A stretch of DNA of 64,000 nucleotides, taken from positions 248,624-312,623 of the forward strand of contig NZ_KB903250.1 of NCBI RefSeq assembly GCF_000379685.1. The letters are read 5' to 3'. The translations under genes and the position numbers were made by a program. The notes under the pieces were generated by a model. That model made no database searches, was not told the origin of the DNA, and worked only from the letters and a program-made list of their open reading frames with translations. Of this stretch, positions 59,578 to 64,000 are shown in pieces (within the stretch, counting starts at the first letter, position 1; each line of letters starts with the position of its first letter). The stretch is from Catelliglobosispora koreensis DSM 44566 (GTDB taxonomy: Bacteria; Actinomycetota; Actinomycetes; Mycobacteriales; Micromonosporaceae).

Positions 59578-61502
59578 GTGCGGCCCAGCTCAACGTCGAA
59601 GGCCCGGTGGTCGCTCAGTTTCTGGAACGCCCGCTGGCCACCGCTCGTGTGCTGAATGCGGGAGTCGCGTCCGTCCGCATTAGGCGTTTCGAAGTAGACG
59701 AACGCTTTGACTCGCGGGAACAGGTCAAGCTGCAACCGGGCTGAATCGAAGAACTTTTCGTGATGGCCCGGGTTCTTGCGCGAGTACCAGACGCCCCACT
59801 CGCCAACCATCAAAGGCTTGTCGGGGAACGTTTTCGCGGCCCAGTTGTAGAAACCGGGCCAGCCTTTGCGGCTACCGGAGCGCCGGTTCATCATCTCGGC
59901 GAAGTCACCAAAGCCGTAGCCAGGGTCGCTGTAGGAGTAGATGTCCCACGCCACCCAGTCGACGACATCGGCTCCTGGGTAAAGGTCTTCGAACCACGGC
60001 TTGGTGTTCCACGGGATGTAGGCCATGTAGGACATCACCGTGACCGCGTTGGTCATACCCTTGCCGCGCAAGTACTTGACGACGTAACGGAACGCGGCGG
60101 CGTAGTCCTTGGCCGTCATCCCGCTGCCTTCTTGGTCCCGGACGTCATTTTCCGGCTCGTGGTGAATCGTGAAGAAGAACTGTTCCGGATGCACCTTCTT
60201 GATGTGCGCGGCCAGCCGGTCCAGGTAGGCATCGGTGCGCTGATCGGAGCGGGCGATCTCGGCCCACGTCACGCCGAGCGGTTTCCAGTTCAGGAACAGG
60301 ATCCGCGGGAAGTCCGGGTCACGCGTCAGCTCAACTTCGGCCTGCGTCGGGAACAGCTCGTGTCCCCGATGATAGGCGTGATAGATCAGCTGCGGGCGTT
60401 CCGCCAGGCGATCGAAGTTCTTAAGCGCCTCGATGCGATCTTGCGAGGTGTGCGCGCCAGGGGCTACACCCCAAAGAGCACCACATGTTGGTACGAGTCG
60501 ATCGCGCACCGTGCACTTCTGCGGCTGGCTGGGGCTGGCACTCGGGCTTTCTGTCGCGCTTGGACTGGCGCTCGGGCTTTCGGTCGGACTCGGGCTTTCG
60601 GTCGGACTCGGGCTTTCGGTCGGACTCGGGCTCTCGGACGGGCTCTCCGTCGGACTCGGGCTCTCAGACGGGCTCTCCGTCGGACTCGGGCTCTCAGACG
60701 GGCTCTCCGTCGGACTCGGGCTTTCGCTCGGGCTTTCCGTCGGGGTTGGACTGTCGGTTGGCGATGGTGAAACGCTCGCGCTCTCCGTGACGCTCGGCGA
60801 AGCGGTCGGCCAGGGGTCGGTCACCGGCTCGGAGGTGCGCGGCGTGGGAGTGAACGACGGCGGGTTCCATGGACCCGAGGACGCCGACTCCGACGGGTTG
60901 TCCACCCACCAGTCGAACGTGATCGTCGGGGCGCCAGTGAGCGTTTCCAAGGCTTCCCGTGCCACGAACTTGGCGTACTCAAGACTCGTCGGGCTGGTGA
61001 TCGCGAACGCGAACGTGCCGGACTTCTTGACCACGCTCGTGATGTCAAAGGCGACAGCGGGGGCATCGGGTCTCGGTTCGACCATGGCGACGACGTCGCC
61101 GAGCCTGGGTGCCGTGTCCGCGGCGAGTTCCTTTTCATCCCAGCCCGCATCGGGAACGTGGGTCAGTTCGAGCAACTCCGGCAGCTGACCGGAGTGCCGC
61201 CCGAGCCACAGCCAGGTCCGTTTCGGCAGCTGACCGTTGTCGGGCAGGGTGACGTCGAACTTGACGTAGCTGATGGCCGCGCCGCCATCGATGCCACCTG
61301 CAGCTAGATAGTCCTGGGTTCCACTCGTCTCTTCGGGAGCCGCGGTCAGGGCATAGGCGTCCCCGGCCGTTGTTACTCGCTGGGGCAAGGCCGCGACCTT
61401 GCCACCGATGATGCCGATCAGAATCGCTGCGGCAAGCGCCACTAAGGCTGCAGCGAAGCTGGTCAAGGCGCGAGCTTTCGCTACCCTGCGCATACCACCC
61501 AT
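59550..61502 (-). CDS. GH26-like secreted glycoside hydrolase with Ser/Pro/Thr repeat linker
   Basis: 650 residues. An N-terminal membrane anchor (about 12-35) is followed by a DNRLRE/CBM96-like beta domain (about 45-205). A linker (about 240-330) is made of repeats of the type SPTESPSESP. A GH26-like TIM barrel (about 340-650) has the putative acid/base Glu449 in TIHHEPEND and nucleophile Glu568 in MVGEWGVWY. GH26 members cleave beta-mannans or related beta-glucans. It is placed next to a polysaccharide export cluster and may trim the exported polymer. The stop overlaps the APS kinase stop region by 28 bp. Confidence 0.8.
   Translation of the reverse strand: MGGMRRVAKARALTSFAAALVALAAAILIGIIGGKVAALPQRVTTAGDAYALTAAPEETSGTQDYLAAGGIDGGAAISYVKFDVTLPDNGQLPKRTWLWLGRHSGQLPELLELTHVPDAGWDEKELAADTAPRLGDVVAMVEPRPDAPAVAFDITSVVKKSGTFAFAITSPTSLEYAKFVAREALETLTGAPTITFDWWVDNPSESASSGPWNPPSFTPTPRTSEPVTDPWPTASPSVTESASVSPSPTDSPTPTESPSESPSPTESPSESPSPTESPSESPSPTESPSESPSPTESPSPTESPSPTESPSASPSATESPSASPSQPQKCTVRDRLVPTCGALWGVAPGAHTSQDRIEALKNFDRLAERPQLIYHAYHRGHELFPTQAEVELTRDPDFPRILFLNWKPLGVTWAEIARSDQRTDAYLDRLAAHIKKVHPEQFFFTIHHEPENDVRDQEGSGMTAKDYAAAFRYVVKYLRGKGMTNAVTVMSYMAYIPWNTKPWFEDLYPGADVVDWVAWDIYSYSDPGYGFGDFAEMMNRRSGSRKGWPGFYNWAAKTFPDKPLMVGEWGVWYSRKNPGHHEKFFDSARLQLDLFPRVKAFVYFETPNADGRDSRIQHTSGGQRAFQKLSDHRAFDVELGRTYPRGLIQP
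60530..60765 (-). repeat. Tandem DNA repeats in the GH26 linker
   Basis: On the plus strand, units beginning CTCTCGGACGGGCTCTCCGT recur about three times at about 30-bp spacing (60630-60720), preceded by three ~18-bp units of the CTTTCGGTCGGACTCGGG type. They encode Ser-Pro-Thr-Glu-Ser-Pro units. Such repeats vary by slippage between strains. Confidence 0.8.
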
Positions 61503-61684
61503 GCGGTTATGCCTTCCAGCCGGGGGGCTGACGTCCCGTTTACGCCAGTTACCGGCATATTACCCTTTTTGATCCCTTTCGCAGCTTGTCCTCACAAAAC
61601 CTTTCTAGCTGCGGAAACAGCGAAACGGGTGTTATGGGGTAGAACGGCGAGTTACGTCCGTATAGCAGGCAGCGTTGACTCAGC

Positions 61685-63334
61685 GTGGACGCGTCATACG
61701 AGCTCAGCGATTACCTGACCATGGCACGCCGGCACTGGTGGATTGTCCTGCTGGCACTCACAGCGGGACTTGCTGCGGGCTACGCCTACAACGACCAGTT
61801 ACCGCGCGAATATGTGTCGGCCGCTCAAGTTCTCGTGCGGCCAGCGGGCCAGGACGCCAATGTCGCCGGTGGACGGACGCGCGACGAGATCAACCTCGAC
61901 ACCGAAGCTCAGCTGGTGCGCTCGACAGCCGTGGTCAGCCAGGCCGCCGCCCGGCTCGGCCGTGACGACATCGAGGCGCTTACGGCACGAGTTGCGGTGG
62001 AGGTGCCGCCCAACACTTCGGTGCTTCAGATCAAGTTCAACGCGACGACAGCGGCCGAAGCCCAGGCGGGCGCTCGCGCTTTCGCCGAGTCGTATTTGCA
62101 CAATCGCGAAGAGAACGCCAAAGCGACACTGACGGGCCAGATCGAGTCACTGAAGGGCAAGCTCGCGGAGCTCACTAGCGAGTTGACGAAGATCAATACC
62201 CAGCTCGCGACCGCTCGCAGTGGCTCGTCGGCATACGCCACTTTGGACAGCCAGCGGGACATGACGGTCGGGCAGATCAATCAGCTCACCGGGAAGATCA
62301 ATGGCTTGACGACGGAGACTGTCAGCGGTGGTGTGATCATCCGGGACGCTCGCCTGCCCGGAAAGCCGGTCAAGCCCAACACTCCCGTCAACGTCGCCGC
62401 GGGAGCCGTCCTCGGGCTGCTCGTGGGCTTCGCGACGGCCGGTCTTCGGGAACGGTTCGACCGTCGCGTGCGCGGCCGCACCGACGTGACGAACCGTTGC
62501 GGCATCCCGGTGCTGGGCCAGATCACGGACAAGGCGGTCCCGCAAGACGATGTGTTCGCGCCGTTCTCAGGTGGCGGAAGAGCGTTCAACCGTCTGCGCA
62601 ACGAGGTCGTCGCCGCGATGCAGCCCGGCGAGCAGGTCGTTGTGGTCACCGGCGCGAGCCGGGGCGCGGCGGCCACCAGCGTCGCGGCAAACCTCGCGGC
62701 CGCCCTGGCCCGCACCGGCACCAACGTGGTGCTCATTGGCGCCCACGCCCCGGACTCGCTCATCGACCCGGCCCCACTCGCCCGGCTCATGGGCGTCTCC
62801 CCCGCGCCGGGACTGTCCGATGTGCTCGCGGGACGGGCCAACCTCAGTGAGGTCACGCAGCGGGCGGCCCGCAATCCCACATTGCGCGTGATCACCGCCG
62901 GCGCCACTGGCAGCGCGGCCGGGCTGCTGCAGTCTCAGGCACTGCGCGAGATGGTGGATACGTTGCGTGGCAACGCTGAATATCTCGTCATTGAGGCACC
63001 GTCCACGTCGACCGGTGCCGATGCCCAGTCGCTGGCCAGCCTCGCCGACGCGGCTATCCTCGCGGTCGAGGTCCGGCGGACCCGCCGCCCCGAGGTCAGT
63101 GACGCGGCCGAACAGTTGCGCCGAGTCGGCACGCCACTGCTCGGAGCGGTGATCATGCCCCGGATCGCGCCGCGCAAACAGCCGGCTCTCGAAGCGGCCG
63201 AGCCAACCGTGGTCATGCCTCCGCCCGGCCCAGAACTCAACGGTCATGACGACCTGCCGCAGGACCAGACGGAGATGCTGTCCACTCTGGACCCAGAAAC
63301 GCTCGCGGCCCTGGATCAAGCCACCGGCCGATGA
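61685..63334 (+). CDS. Wzz-like chain-length protein with degenerate BY-kinase domain
   Basis: 549 residues from GTG 61685. An N-terminal Wzz domain (LSDYLTMARRHWWIVLLALT) has a first helix at about 18-33, a coiled coil at about 145-205, a second helix at about 235-252 (VNVAAGAVLGLLVGFATAGL), then a CpsD/CapB-like kinase domain. The Walker A position reads VVVTGASRGAAATSVAANLA and lacks the GKS/T; the Walker B DxD is also not obvious (YLVIEAPSTST). The tail lacks the Tyr cluster typical of BY-kinases. It controls export length of a polysaccharide, probably as a pseudokinase. It is followed by an overlapping polymerase-like gene. Confidence 0.85.
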   Translation: MDASYELSDYLTMARRHWWIVLLALTAGLAAGYAYNDQLPREYVSAAQVLVRPAGQDANVAGGRTRDEINLDTEAQLVRSTAVVSQAAARLGRDDIEALTARVAVEVPPNTSVLQIKFNATTAAEAQAGARAFAESYLHNREENAKATLTGQIESLKGKLAELTSELTKINTQLATARSGSSAYATLDSQRDMTVGQINQLTGKINGLTTETVSGGVIIRDARLPGKPVKPNTPVNVAAGAVLGLLVGFATAGLRERFDRRVRGRTDVTNRCGIPVLGQITDKAVPQDDVFAPFSGGGRAFNRLRNEVVAAMQPGEQVVVVTGASRGAAATSVAANLAAALARTGTNVVLIGAHAPDSLIDPAPLARLMGVSPAPGLSDVLAGRANLSEVTQRAARNPTLRVITAGATGSAAGLLQSQALREMVDTLRGNAEYLVIEAPSTSTGADAQSLASLADAAILAVEVRRTRRPEVSDAAEQLRRVGTPLLGAVIMPRIAPRKQPALEAAEPTVVMPPPGPELNGHDDLPQDQTEMLSTLDPETLAALDQATGR

Positions 63335-64000
63335 TCGCGCTGCTCGGCTTCTATCCCCTGTGGTGGCTGCTCGGCCTAGGGGTGCTGATCTTCCCCATCG
63401 CGGCGGTGCTGATGGCGATTTCGCTTTACCGTCAGCACCGCCGATGGCGCGTCACGGGCGAAGACCCGGTCCGCATGCCGCCAGGGTTTGTGCTCTGGCT
63501 TCTTTTTTGCCTCGTCGTGGTGGCCGGGATCGCGGCGCTCAACGCGGAGCCAGACGGCGCCGTCGCGGGTGGCTTCAGCGACCGCATCATCGGCGTGACC
63601 TACCGGCTCGTGCAGTACGCCTCGCTCACAGTGCTTCTGATCTATGCGGGCAGCCAGCCGTTGCGCCGGCTCAGCCAGCGCCGCCTCGTCCTGCTGCTCG
63701 CGTGGCTGTTCGTCGTGACCGTCGTGGGTGGACTGCTCGGCACCTTCGCCGGTCACCTGGAGATGACGTCCCCGGTGGAAATGCTGTTGCCCAAGAGCTG
63801 GACCGGAAAGGGATTCATCAAATCCCTCGTCCACCCGTACGCCGCACAGCTGCACGAAATCGTCGGCGACCCGTTGCCACGCCCGGCCGCGCCCTGGGGC
63901 TACACCAACACCTGGGGCAACAACTACTGCCTGCTCATGGGCTGGTTCGTCGTCGCCCTGTGGAAATACACGAACAGACCACTCATCCGCGCGGGCGGAG
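63331..64000 (+). CDS. O-antigen ligase/polymerase-like membrane protein, 3' end outside window
   Basis: At least 223 residues, open at the right edge. ATG 63331 overlaps the previous stop (ATGA). Several membrane helices lie at about 2-28, 50-66, 87-105 and 118-140 (VLLLAWLFVVTVVGGLLGTF), followed by an outer loop with KSWTGKGFIKSLVHPYAAQL and a Pro-rich GYTNTWGNN. This resembles Wzy-type polymerases or ligases in polysaccharide clusters, which agrees with the Wzz-like gene. Only the first part is visible, so no finer call is justified. Confidence 0.7.
   Translation, partial: MIALLGFYPLWWLLGLGVLIFPIAAVLMAISLYRQHRRWRVTGEDPVRMPPGFVLWLLFCLVVVAGIAALNAEPDGAVAGGFSDRIIGVTYRLVQYASLTVLLIYAGSQPLRRLSQRRLVLLLAWLFVVTVVGGLLGTFAGHLEMTSPVEMLLPKSWTGKGFIKSLVHPYAAQLHEIVGDPLPRPAAPWGYTNTWGNNYCLLMGWFVVALWKYTNRPLIRAGG

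Noticed and set aside
60530-60765. CRISPR array suggested by 30-bp periodic repeats
   Set aside because: The repeats are contiguous with no unique spacers and encode a protein linker in frame.
60433-61188. 251-codon plus-strand frame with Gly-Leu-Ser repeats
   Set aside because: It is the antisense reading of the Ser-Pro-Thr linker of the GH26 gene.

Overview
The window is high-GC chromosomal DNA from an actinobacterium (class Actinomycetia). The evidence is GTG and TTG starts, very dense GC3-biased reading frames, a leaderless promoter, and the conserved neighbourhood mfd - SurA-like lipoprotein - mazG - DUF885 - lipoprotein - enolase - ftsB - DUF501 - ppx/gppA. MoxR/DUF58/DUF4129 genes, DUF1906 and LPXTG cell-wall proteins, and a class II tRNA-Leu(UAA) fit the same picture. 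The genus cannot be fixed from the sequence alone.

Layout. 1-5.7 kb: end of an SGNH hydrolase, a repeat-rich gap with palindromic 62-nt elements, a thiolase behind a palindromic operator, a BI-1/YccA membrane protein and a large GT-C-like membrane protein. 5.77-5.85 kb: tRNA-Leu(UAA). 5.85-21.03 kb: an accessory island. The last 14 bp of the tRNA gene region recur at 21,017-21,030, which looks like an att duplication; no integrase remains. 21-26.9 kb: a small gene, a truncated ECF sigma factor, a PGDYG-like protein, a secreted DUF1906/golvesin-like protein, an LPXTG surface protein and a type II NADH dehydrogenase. 27-34 kb: one long leftward run with the MoxR-DUF58-DUF4129 cluster, YrdB-like protein, family 5 uracil-DNA glycosylase and dienelactone hydrolase. 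34-49.3 kb: the conserved eno/ftsB/ppx/mazG/mfd block with DNA repair gene ogt. 49.4-58 kb: two tandem M1 lipoprotein peptidases, an epimerase, an APH-type kinase and PEP carboxylase. 58-64 kb: APS kinase with a decayed ATP-sulfurylase-like domain, a repeat-linker GH26 protein, and the start of an exopolysaccharide cluster (Wzz/BY-kinase-like protein, polymerase-like protein) that continues beyond the window.

The island is the part most likely to hold something new. It carries an Abi_C pseudogene, a tandem-SUKH gene, and a leaderless EACC1-like/TPR-CHAT protease operon. It also has a three-gene run: a degenerate-TIR/TM/propeller protein, an intact TIR/TM/propeller protein and a helical protein. 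After that come a PH-like membrane protein and an AAA+ ATPase with an unrecognised partner. The pairing of an apparently active and an apparently inactive TIR-membrane-propeller protein looks like a sensor/effector conflict system. The EACC1-CHAT operon contains at least six TTA codons, so it may depend on the same rare tRNA-Leu(UAA) whose gene the island abuts.

A second theme is a family of 62-nt palindromes (three copies, one inverted). Their arms change in sequence while staying complementary. They lie next to a separate dispersed repeat of about 67 bp.
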